A DNA stretch of 5,442 bases from Acidobacteriota bacterium (GTDB lineage: Bacteria > Acidobacteriota > Terriglobia > Acidiferrales > UBA7541): contig PKWH01000114.1 in the NCBI GenBank assembly GCA_003131985.1, forward strand, positions 55,276-60,717. The letters are read 5' to 3'. A program made the translations under genes and the position numbers. The notes under the pieces are model-generated. The model was given only the letters and a program-made list of their open reading frames with translations. It searched no databases and was not told where the DNA came from. Positions 1 through 5,442 of the stretch are shown here, one piece after another. Every line of letters starts with the position of its first letter. Positions within the stretch are counted from its first letter, which is position 1.

Positions 1-995
1 CCCCACGATTCGACCATCCGTCGCAATCCTTCTGCGATGCCCACGCGCGGACTCCAACCCAGCTCTTGTTGTACTTTCCGGATATCGCTCACATAAATTC
101 TCTGGTCTCCGGGGCGAAATTCGTCATATTCCACCGGCGGAAGTTTCCCAAGAGCTTCTTTCAGCGGACCTTCGAGCTCAGCCCACACCGATATCGTATG
201 AGATGGACCGCCTCCCACGTTGTACACCTGGCCCGCAGTCTTTTTGATCTGGTCGCGAGCGCGCGACATCAAATCCACGAGGTCCCCCACGAAAAGCAGG
301 TCCCGCACTTGTTTCCCGTCGCCATAAATCGTAAGTCGCCCTCCTCGCAATCCGGTCAGCGCGAAGTGCGCCACCCATCCCTGGTCTTCCGTACCAAACT
401 GGTGCGGCCCGTAAATGCAAGACATCCTGAACACGATCGAAGGCAGCCCGTAGATGCGATGGTAGTCGCGAACGTACTGATCCGCCGCGCCCTTCGAACA
501 ACCATACGGCGAATGAAAGTCCAGCGGGCAAGTCCCCGGCACGCCATTAGGAAGATTCTCGAATTCGTACCGCGTCGGACGCTCGACAACCCGATAATGT
601 TCCAGCCCGCCGTAAACTTTATTCGTAGACGTGTAGAGGAAAGTTGGCATCGGCTTCTGCCGCCTGGCTGCTTCGAGCACGTTCACCGTTCCCTGCGCGT
701 TGATCGAAAAATCCTCTTGCGGATTTGTGATCGAAGTCGTCACCGCCACCTGCGCGGCCAGATGAAACACCGCCTCCGCCCCTTCCACCGCCTTTTCCAC
801 GGCGCCGTAGTCTCGCACGTCACCCTTCACGAACTGTATCCGCTCGCCGTGCTCCCCCCGAAGCCAGTCGAGATTCTCTTGCACGCCGGCGCGGCCGATG
901 TTGTCGAACAAAACCACCTCATGCCCCTCGCGCAGCAGCCGATCCGCCAGATTCGTGCCGATAAATCCAATCCCGCCGGTAATCAGGGTCTTCAT
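1..995 (-). CDS. rfbE: NAD-dependent sugar-nucleotide epimerase, CDP-paratose 2-epimerase-like (3' end missing)
   Basis: This is an extended short-chain dehydrogenase/reductase, read by reverse-complementing from the ATG at 995. The frame stays open for 331 codons to the left edge, so only the C-terminus is cut; the family is usually about 340-350 residues, so perhaps 10-20 are missing. Visible motifs are the Rossmann loop G7-x2-G10-x2-G13, acidic D31 ending strand 2, GDV at 58-60, HLAAQ at 78-82, STNKVYG at 123-129, the catalytic pair Y164 and K168 in SPYGCSKGAADQY, and GKQVRD at 227-232. The STNKVYG block, the FHSPYGCSKGAADQY block and the QFGTEDQGW stretch near 199-207 resemble Tyv/RfbE, which converts CDP-paratose to CDP-tyvelose in the cytoplasm. 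The family is secure; the exact substrate is inferred, and a related UDP- or GDP-sugar epimerase is possible. Its start overlaps the upstream glycosyltransferase stop as ATGA (992-995), with GGAGG four bases upstream. Confidence 0.8.
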   Translation of the reverse strand, partial: MKTLITGGIGFIGTNLADRLLREGHEVVLFDNIGRAGVQENLDWLRGEHGERIQFVKGDVRDYGAVEKAVEGAEAVFHLAAQVAVTTSITNPQEDFSINAQGTVNVLEAARRQKPMPTFLYTSTNKVYGGLEHYRVVERPTRYEFENLPNGVPGTCPLDFHSPYGCSKGAADQYVRDYHRIYGLPSIVFRMSCIYGPHQFGTEDQGWVAHFALTGLRGGRLTIYGDGKQVRDLLFVGDLVDLMSRARDQIKKTAGQVYNVGGGPSHTISVWAELEGPLKEALGKLPPVEYDEFRPGDQRIYVSDIRKVQQELGWSPRVGIAEGLRRMVESW

Positions 996-2227
996 GACGC
1001 CTCCAATGTCCTTGCCGCCCCAATATCCACGTTTTCTTTTCGGTACGTGGACACAGCTTTCTCAAACGCCCCAAGAATCTGCGGGTAGAAACTCTCCCAG
1101 GAATGTTTCTGAATCAGTTTCTGTCCCGCCTGAGTCAACTTTTTCCTCAGACTCGCGTCCTGCAGCAGAGCGACAACCGCGTTTGCAAACGAATCCGCGT
1201 CGTCTGCGATCAGCGCCTGGTCTTCATGGACGCACCCTGTTCCCAGCGCGCCGAGAGAAGTGCTCACCACCGGCACTCCCAGGCTCAGCATCTCGAGTAA
1301 TTTCAAACGAACCCCCGTGCCGGAAATCACCGGTACGATCCCAATCGTCGCGTCCTTCATGGCATCCGGTATGTTAGACGGGCCAATGCAAGTGATTCTC
1401 GCATCTGGTTTCCTAAGCGCGATTCGGTCGCTGCCGGGCCCGATAATTCGAAACTGTACCAACGGCATTTTCTCCCACACTTTAGGCAGAATCTGATCCA
1501 CAAACCAATTCGCCGCATCCACATTCGCGCCCCAGGTTATATTTCCAAAAAAACCAATCAACTGCCCGCCAGGATCTTTCTCTCGGCTTGGGAAGTGTGA
1601 AAGATCCACGCCGATCGGTGTGATCTCCGCGGGTCTCGCAAGCCGGTATCGCCGTGCTAGTTCAGCCCGGTCCTCGGCGTTGACGGTACATGTCACTGTC
1701 GTGGCGTGGCACGTGCTCGCCTCGAATCGGCGCACCAGCCACTCTTCGAGCATCCAGCGCGGATGCCACGTCCCCGAACGACGGCGTGCATCCCTGGCGT
1801 CCACCGCCTGTACCGAGTGCTTCAACAGCACCACAGGCGTGTGGTCCGAAATAAGAGGAGCGTAGCCCGCAACCACGTTCTCTGTCAGCACCACAACATC
1901 GTAATGCCCCGTTCGAACATGCCGAAGGATTTCGCTGCGAGCTTGCTCGTTCATGCCAACCAACGAAGTCGGCGGAATGCCCAACACAATCGCCGTTGCC
2001 AGCCGTCGAATTCGTGCGGACAACTCCATTGCAGGCACCGCCCTAATCGCATCGATCTTGACGCCCGGCAGTTCAGGGATGCGATCTTTTCCCTCCGCAG
2101 GATCGCCGAGCCACAGCAAGTGCACATCGTGCGCGCGGCTCGCCGCCTCCAGCCAATGAAAAACCAAATTCCGCGACCCTGTGTTCGGCGGATACGGAAA
2201 CGGCTGCGCAATGAAAAGCACTTTCAT
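992..2227 (-). CDS. GT-B fold glycosyltransferase, family 4-like
   Basis: This 411-residue protein is a probable cytoplasmic glycosyltransferase that moves a sugar from a nucleotide donor to the growing glycan. The N-terminal half (about 1-200) opens with a Rossmann strand, MKVLFIAQPFPYPPNTGSRN, where PxxxG is the usual glycine-rich loop of group 1 transferases. The C-terminal donor-binding half has a strand and helix start at about 224-247 (IGFFGNITWGANVDAANWF), IIGPGSD at 261-267 and GVRLKLLEMLSLGVPVVST at 305-323. E312 would be the donor-binding glutamate, with G317 and P319 following. The pattern resembles Glyco_trans_1_4 proteins, including those annotated as Stp1-type sugar transferases in exopolysaccharide loci. 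No signal peptide or membrane segment is evident. It overlaps both neighbours by ATGA (2224-2227 and 992-995), which argues for translational coupling. The ribosome site before ATG 2227 is weak (AAGGA about 15 bases away). The sugar donor and linkage cannot be read from the sequence. Confidence 0.9.
   Translation of the reverse strand: MKVLFIAQPFPYPPNTGSRNLVFHWLEAASRAHDVHLLWLGDPAEGKDRIPELPGVKIDAIRAVPAMELSARIRRLATAIVLGIPPTSLVGMNEQARSEILRHVRTGHYDVVVLTENVVAGYAPLISDHTPVVLLKHSVQAVDARDARRRSGTWHPRWMLEEWLVRRFEASTCHATTVTCTVNAEDRAELARRYRLARPAEITPIGVDLSHFPSREKDPGGQLIGFFGNITWGANVDAANWFVDQILPKVWEKMPLVQFRIIGPGSDRIALRKPDARITCIGPSNIPDAMKDATIGIVPVISGTGVRLKLLEMLSLGVPVVSTSLGALGTGCVHEDQALIADDADSFANAVVALLQDASLRKKLTQAGQKLIQKHSWESFYPQILGAFEKAVSTYRKENVDIGAARTLEAS
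1000..1004 (-). promoter_or_regulatory. Ribosome binding site of the epimerase gene
   Basis: The minus strand reads GGAGG here, four bases before the ATG at 995. The site lies within the last codons of the upstream glycosyltransferase gene. It supports the ATG at 995 as the start and suggests that ribosomes can load here in addition to re-initiating at the ATGA overlap. The spacing is slightly short. Confidence 0.6.
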
Positions 2228-3159
2228 TGATTACGAACATCATCCTTGGCCTGCCTTCGTGCGGCAAGACCTTTCACGGCTCCTGGGATCCAAGCGAGCA
2301 AATGAACAAACGCAAGGGATATGGTCGTAGCTCCGTGGAGTAAGCGCTGCGGAATGCCCCGCAAGCTGGACTTCATGGCTCCCATTGCGCCAGGGAAGCC
2401 AAAGTTCTTAGCCCTGAAATAAGTGTCGTCGCGAATCATGCTCCATACAACTGCCGGGTCGATGCGCTCCAGTAAATTCGACCAACGAGCCCCGCGGTGG
2501 AGTACGACTAAGGTCGGATCATACGTGAGCCGATAGCCGCGCCGGCGAAGGCGAAGGCACACATCCGTTTCGTGCCTCCAAGAGATTGTCTTCGAAAACT
2601 GATTGTCAAATCCCCCGATTTCTAGGAGCGCGTCACGCCAAAACGCCATATTGCAGCCGGGAAGGTGATCTACATCGCGCGGTGGAGAAGAAAAAAGACC
2701 AAAGCCGGTCCATCGTAGTTCGCCCGTCGGCGACACACTTGCTTCGAAGTTGTCGAGCGGGTACTCGCCGGATATGTGGCCGCCGGTTCCGATCACTCCC
2801 TGTGGCCTCCCCTGCTCAAGAATCGAGGCGATCTGGTGCAGCCAAGTGGGCGGTGCAATCGCATCGTCATCAATAAACGCCACGAGATCGCAACTTGCCA
2901 GCCTTAATCCCGCTTCGTATGCGGCCGCTGCTCCCCCATGTGGGACATTTAGATACCTCAATCGCCTATCAGGGGCCTGAAGTGACTCCACCACAGATTG
3001 CGCCTCCTGCGAGCCATCCTCAACCACTATGACTTCGTATCGCTCGCGTGGATAATCCTGTCCCACGAGACTCTCAATGCATTTCTTCACAAGGTCGGGA
3101 CGGCGATACGTGGGTATCACAACCGATATGGACGGCAGCTGGCCAATTTGCGCATTCAT
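2224..3159 (-). CDS. Family 2 glycosyltransferase
   Basis: This 311-residue protein has a single GT-A domain that uses a nucleotide sugar and a divalent metal to extend a cell-surface glycan. It begins with strand 1, ISVVIPTYRRPDLV (11-24). VVEDGS at 45-50 is the nucleotide-binding acidic motif (ED in place of the more usual DD), and FIDDDA at 95-100 holds the metal-binding DXD. PGCNMAFWRDAL at 167-178 and GGFDNQF at 182-188 are the acceptor-side loop. ETDVCLRLRRRGY at 197-209 corresponds to the ED-x-D-x5-R region with the catalytic acidic residue. H221 in LHRG is typical of the next strand. Residues about 272-292 are hydrophobic with few charges and may form a membrane-associated helix, but this falls short of a clear transmembrane call. 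Both junctions are ATGA overlaps (3156-3159 and 2224-2227). No strong ribosome site precedes the ATG at 3159, so translation probably depends on coupling to the methyltransferase gene. Linkage and donor are unknown. Confidence 0.92.
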   Translation of the reverse strand: MNAQIGQLPSISVVIPTYRRPDLVKKCIESLVGQDYPRERYEVIVVEDGSQEAQSVVESLQAPDRRLRYLNVPHGGAAAAYEAGLRLASCDLVAFIDDDAIAPPTWLHQIASILEQGRPQGVIGTGGHISGEYPLDNFEASVSPTGELRWTGFGLFSSPPRDVDHLPGCNMAFWRDALLEIGGFDNQFSKTISWRHETDVCLRLRRRGYRLTYDPTLVVLHRGARWSNLLERIDPAVVWSMIRDDTYFRAKNFGFPGAMGAMKSSLRGIPQRLLHGATTISLAFVHLLAWIPGAVKGLAARRQAKDDVRNQ

Positions 3160-4139
3160 AATCCGAACATCTCGCGGACGCGAGTCGCTGCATCACCTTT
3201 CGCTGAAACGACATTCGCCCAGCCATAAATATTCAAGATTTCTGTGGACCGCGCATTCTCTAGAACCACAATTTCGTCGGTTCGTTCGTCACTGACCAGT
3301 GTGATTTCAAACTGGCCTTCCTCGTTCGTTCCGCGAATCAAATCGAGCGGCTGAATATTTAGCTGATCCAGACGAGGCTTGTTAATTTCGTAGGCCACGA
3401 GTTTCGCGGTCCGAAGGGCCTCGCGCATGCCTCGGAGGGCCAGCGGCTCAGCACCCTCGATATCGAGCTTGATTATGTCGACGGGCTCTAACTTCGTGGA
3501 GATAATGTATTTGTCGAGCGTTGTGGCGGATACCGTAAACCGCCTGCTCCCTGCACCCGGCAGTTCGACCAGGCTTCCTCCCCAAGTATTCTCTGGTTCG
3601 CCCCAGAATTCCAACTCACACTCCTTGTCGGTTAGCGCCTTTGGCTCGATCCGGATTAACCCATCTAAACAATTGATTCTTACATTGGAATGCAGGATTG
3701 GAAGGTTTCGTGGGTCGGGTTCGAACGATACAACACGGCCGCTGCCTTTCAACAACGTCGCCGCCAACAGGGAATAAAATCCCATGTTTGCGCCGCCGTC
3801 AACAAACGTATCGCCGGGCTGGATCACCGCTCTGAAAATTTCCGTCAAACGAGGGTGAAGAATCCGTCCGTTTGACGCCGCGATCACAATATTGGAGTCC
3901 CAAGCGGGCAAAAGGATTTCGAATCCGTAGGCGGTTCGATACCGCACGGTCGCGTGGTCGCGCCCTACAACGGAGAGGAGCGCCTTGCGAGTCTCCCTGA
4001 CCGGGGCGAATTTGTCTATCCGGCCGAATCGTATTCCACACTGCGAGATGAGCCAGTCGCGGGCGCTCGCAGGAATGCACTCCAAAGTAGGCGCAGCGTC
4101 ACTCGCTTTCAGATTGGCCTCATTTGCTGGTTCGCGCAT
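3156..4139 (-). CDS. FkbM family S-adenosylmethionine-dependent methyltransferase
   Basis: This 327-residue protein probably O-methylates a sugar or glycan end. Its SAM-binding Rossmann domain begins at about 108 with motif I, TFVDGGANMGFYS (111-123); D114, G116 and N118 follow the FkbM pattern. The acidic end of strand 2 is SFEPDPRN (138-145), and LDIEGAE at 225-231 is the hallmark FkbM block. Residues 1-107 form a divergent N-terminal part and about 255-327 a variable C-terminal part; no signal peptide or membrane helix is seen. A TTG at 4148 would add three residues. I chose the ATG at 4139 because AAGAGG (4149-4154) sits nine bases before it and would abut the TTG. The gene overlaps wzt by 20 bases and the downstream glycosyltransferase by ATGA. 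Rows counted by hand are about 50% GC, lower than the flanking genes. FkbM proteins methylate varied substrates, so glycan methylation is inferred from the neighbours. Confidence 0.9.
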   Translation of the reverse strand: MREPANEANLKASDAAPTLECIPASARDWLISQCGIRFGRIDKFAPVRETRKALLSVVGRDHATVRYRTAYGFEILLPAWDSNIVIAASNGRILHPRLTEIFRAVIQPGDTFVDGGANMGFYSLLAATLLKGSGRVVSFEPDPRNLPILHSNVRINCLDGLIRIEPKALTDKECELEFWGEPENTWGGSLVELPGAGSRRFTVSATTLDKYIISTKLEPVDIIKLDIEGAEPLALRGMREALRTAKLVAYEINKPRLDQLNIQPLDLIRGTNEEGQFEITLVSDERTDEIVVLENARSTEILNIYGWANVVSAKGDAATRVREMFGL

Positions 4140-5361
4140 CGAATTCAACCTCTTTGCACTCCAAGGAACAAGGAATATTGAGCACTCCCGCCCATTCGTC
4201 GAGGAAGTGGGTCACGGGAGTGCCCTCGATGATCAATCCAGGAGCGACGGTCCAGCTATGAAACCGTTGGTCGTCGTCGTAAATGCTGAAGACAACACTG
4301 TATGCACCCGGCCGCAGCGGCAGTCCTGGAAACATCAGCGATACCCCGTGTTCACCTGTTGAAAGCTCAATACGATCAAACGACCATCCCGAGATCAGAA
4401 AACCACGACCGTCGTAGATGAAAACTGTGGCCTTCCCGTGCCGAATCGGTCGCCGAATCCCCAGACGAATCCGCATAGAGACCGGCCTGTTGCCGTCTGC
4501 AACGATGTTCGATTCGTTGCCTCGAGACTCAACAACTTCCCACCCCGAAAAACTAACAGCATCTTGTAACGAAGTCTCGTCCTGCGTCTGTTTTGACCCT
4601 AGCAGCGCTGATTCCTCATAGGCGCCGATAATCGCGTCGGCGGGCCCATCCAAGCGGAGTTGGCCAGAGTCAATCCAGATTACCCGCTCGCAGAGGCGGC
4701 GAATCTGATTCATCTGGTGACTGACGAAAACGATGGTCCGGCCGCTCTTCGAAATGCCCTGCATCTTGCCCAGGCATTTTTTTTGAAACTCGATATCGCC
4801 GACGGCAAGCACTTCGTCCACCAGCAAAATTTCCGGCTCCAAGTGCGCGGCCACTGCGAACGCAAGACGCATTTGCATTCCCGTGCTGTAGTGCTTCAAC
4901 GGTGTATCGAGAAAGCGTTCGACCTCGGCGAAGGCAACGATCTCGTCGAATTTCTTAACAATTTCTGCTTTCTTCATACCCAAGATCGCGCCACTCAGAT
5001 ACACATTTTCCCGTCCCGTCAGCTCGGGATGAAATCCTGTGCCCACTTCCAACAAGCTGCCCACGCGTCCGCGAATCTCGGCGAGTCCGACAGTGGGCCG
5101 CGTAATTCGAGAGAGCAGCTTCAGCAGCGTGGTCTTCCCGGCGCCGTTCCGGCCGACGAGCCCCACCACTTCGCCCTGCTTCACGTCCAGAGAGGCGTCG
5201 CGCAGCGCCCACAGGTAATCCACGGAACCACGACGCGCGTTGCGTCGAAAAGGCGCGCGCAACGCGCGTGAAATCACATCGCGCAATGCGAAGTAGCGCT
5301 CGCGTTCGCCGACGCGATAGCGCTTGCCCAGTCCTTCGACGTGAATCACGGACTCAGTCAT
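4120..5361 (-). CDS. wzt: Polysaccharide ABC exporter ATPase with C-terminal glycan-binding domain (Wzt)
   Basis: This 413-residue protein is the nucleotide-binding subunit that powers export of an undecaprenyl-linked polysaccharide across the inner membrane with the Wzm permease. The ATPase domain covers about 1-250: Walker A GRNGAGKT at 70-77 (K76), the Q-loop region LLEVGTGFHPELTGREN at 103-119 in the form typical of Wzt, the signature YSTGMQMRLAF at 158-168, Walker B ILLVDE at 178-183 with catalytic E183, and the switch histidine H215 in VSH. An arginine-rich stretch (32-44) lies between the first strand and Walker A. Residues about 265-400 match the beta-sandwich Wzt_C type domain, which in studied systems binds a terminal modification of the glycan and selects finished chains. 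TagH- and KpsT-type exporters lack this domain. The ATG at 5361 is three bases after the permease stop. GC is about 62% in sampled ATPase rows and about 53% in sampled C-terminal rows. Which glycan it recognises is unknown. Confidence 0.93.
   Translation of the reverse strand: MTESVIHVEGLGKRYRVGERERYFALRDVISRALRAPFRRNARRGSVDYLWALRDASLDVKQGEVVGLVGRNGAGKTTLLKLLSRITRPTVGLAEIRGRVGSLLEVGTGFHPELTGRENVYLSGAILGMKKAEIVKKFDEIVAFAEVERFLDTPLKHYSTGMQMRLAFAVAAHLEPEILLVDEVLAVGDIEFQKKCLGKMQGISKSGRTIVFVSHQMNQIRRLCERVIWIDSGQLRLDGPADAIIGAYEESALLGSKQTQDETSLQDAVSFSGWEVVESRGNESNIVADGNRPVSMRIRLGIRRPIRHGKATVFIYDGRGFLISGWSFDRIELSTGEHGVSLMFPGLPLRPGAYSVVFSIYDDDQRFHSWTVAPGLIIEGTPVTHFLDEWAGVLNIPCSLECKEVEFDARTSK
4149..4154 (-). 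promoter_or_regulatory. Ribosome binding site deciding the fkbM-type gene start
   Basis: The minus strand reads AAGAGG here, inside the last codons of wzt. It is nine bases before the ATG at 4139 but directly adjacent to the alternative TTG at 4148, so it favours the ATG. It would let ribosomes initiate on the methyltransferase while wzt is still being finished. Confidence 0.6.
4777..4784 (-). repeat. A8 homopolymer run inside wzt
   Basis: Eight consecutive T on the plus strand give A8 in the message, read as the end of CAA followed by AAA AAA (codons 193-195, Gln-Lys-Lys) between Walker B and the switch histidine. The frame fits the A-AAA-AAA layout of a slippery site, and a slip would remove the H-loop and the glycan-binding domain. 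There is no direct evidence of slippage, and AAA is an ordinary lysine codon. Confidence 0.3.
5233..5269. repeat. Perfect 12-bp inverted repeat (GC-rich hairpin) inside wzt
   Basis: The arms ACGCGCGTTGCG (5233-5244) and CGCAACGCGCGT (5258-5269) are exact reverse complements separated by 13 bases. The hairpin falls in codons 31-43 of wzt, in the arginine/alanine-rich stretch before Walker A, roughly 90-130 bases into the message. No U-run follows on the message side, so it does not look like an intrinsic terminator. It may be a by-product of GCG/CGC codons or may affect translation or message stability. Confidence 0.7.
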
Positions 5362-5364
5362 TTT

Positions 5365-5442
5365 CTACGCCACATCCGCCATCGTCGTTTCCATTTTCTG
5401 AAAATACGCCACGCCGCTAAAAAGTACGATCACCACCATGAT
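5365..5442 (-). CDS. wzm: C-terminal end of polysaccharide ABC exporter permease (Wzm), 5' part missing
   Basis: Only the last 25 codons plus a TAG stop (5365-5367) are present; the rest lies beyond the right edge. The residues run from a hydrophobic helix end (IMVVIVLFSGVAYF) into QKMETTMADVA. This is the usual ending of ABC-2 type polysaccharide permeases: a last transmembrane helix, then an aromatic residue, basic residue, glutamate and a closing ADV-type tail on the cytoplasmic side. The protein would form the inner-membrane channel through which Wzt drives the lipid-linked glycan. Its stop is three bases (AAA) before the wzt ATG, the standard wzm-wzt order. The identification rests on a short fragment plus gene order, so subfamily (O-antigen Wzm, teichoic-acid TagG or capsule KpsM) cannot be settled from this piece alone; the extended Wzt next door favours Wzm. 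Confidence 0.75.
   Translation of the reverse strand: MMVVIVLFSGVAYFQKMETTMADVA

Noticed and set aside
66..1088. Open frame of 340 codons on the plus strand
   Set aside because: It is fully antisense to the epimerase and the end of the GT4 gene. Its translation is rich in Arg, His and Pro with no recognisable motif, as expected for a shadow frame in GC-rich coding DNA, while the minus strand shows a motif-complete enzyme.
1706..2230. Open frame of 174 codons on the plus strand
   Set aside because: It is antisense to the N-terminal half of the GT4 gene, whose motifs are clear, and its composition is Arg/His-rich without domains.
4120..4123. ATGA at the wzt stop as the methyltransferase start
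   Set aside because: This ATG is in another frame from the methyltransferase and meets a stop after four codons.
4468..4480. Recurrent cgaatc motifs around 4440-4480
   Set aside because: Only a few copies occur, with irregular spacing inside coding sequence. They look like chance and codon use rather than a repeat array.
5233..5269. Intrinsic terminator or attenuator reading of the hairpin
   Set aside because: No run of U follows the stem on the minus-strand message, and the stem lies well inside a coding sequence. It is kept only as a repeat.
4660..5271. Open frame of 203 codons on the plus strand
   Set aside because: It is antisense to the conserved ATPase domain of wzt, has no domain pattern, and its opening follows from the codon bias of the real gene.

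Overview
The window is a compact stretch of a surface-polysaccharide (O-antigen or capsule-like) gene cluster. Every gene lies on the minus strand, so transcription runs from the right edge to the left edge. In transcription order it holds: the last 25 codons of an ABC-2 type export permease (Wzm-like, 5365-5442); its ATPase partner with a C-terminal substrate-binding domain (Wzt-like, 4120-5361); an FkbM-family methyltransferase (3156-4139); a family 2 glycosyltransferase (2224-3159); a GT-B fold, family 4-like glycosyltransferase (992-2227); and the first 331 codons of an SDR-type sugar-nucleotide epimerase most like CDP-paratose 2-epimerase (RfbE/Tyv, 1-995).

The six genes are almost certainly one transcription unit. 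Three junctions are 4-base ATGA stop/start overlaps (3156-3159, 2224-2227, 992-995), one is a 20-base overlap (4120-4139), and one is a 3-base gap (5362-5364). There is no intergenic space for a promoter or terminator; the operon start lies beyond the right edge and its end beyond the left edge. No tRNA, rRNA, insertion sequence or CRISPR array was seen, and no non-coding stretch reaches even 10 bases.

The parts suggest an ABC-transporter-dependent pathway. Glycosyltransferases build a chain on a lipid carrier in the cytoplasm, the methyltransferase may modify a sugar, Wzm/Wzt exports the product, and the epimerase supplies a nucleotide sugar. The C-terminal domain on Wzt implies recognition of a specific feature of the glycan before export, and the methyltransferase directly downstream is a candidate source of that feature.

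The organism is a bacterium with a moderately high GC genome and a Gram-negative style export system. The overall look would fit Acidobacteriota or a similar soil lineage, but this is a weak guess. Hand counts on selected rows show a composition dip to about 50-53% GC across the C-terminal half of wzt and all of fkbM, against about 60-62% on both sides, as is common in mosaic serotype-type loci. I found no wholly new system. The items most worth checking are the wzt-fkbM pairing inside the GC dip, the possible dideoxyhexose pathway, and a perfect 12-bp hairpin inside the wzt coding sequence.
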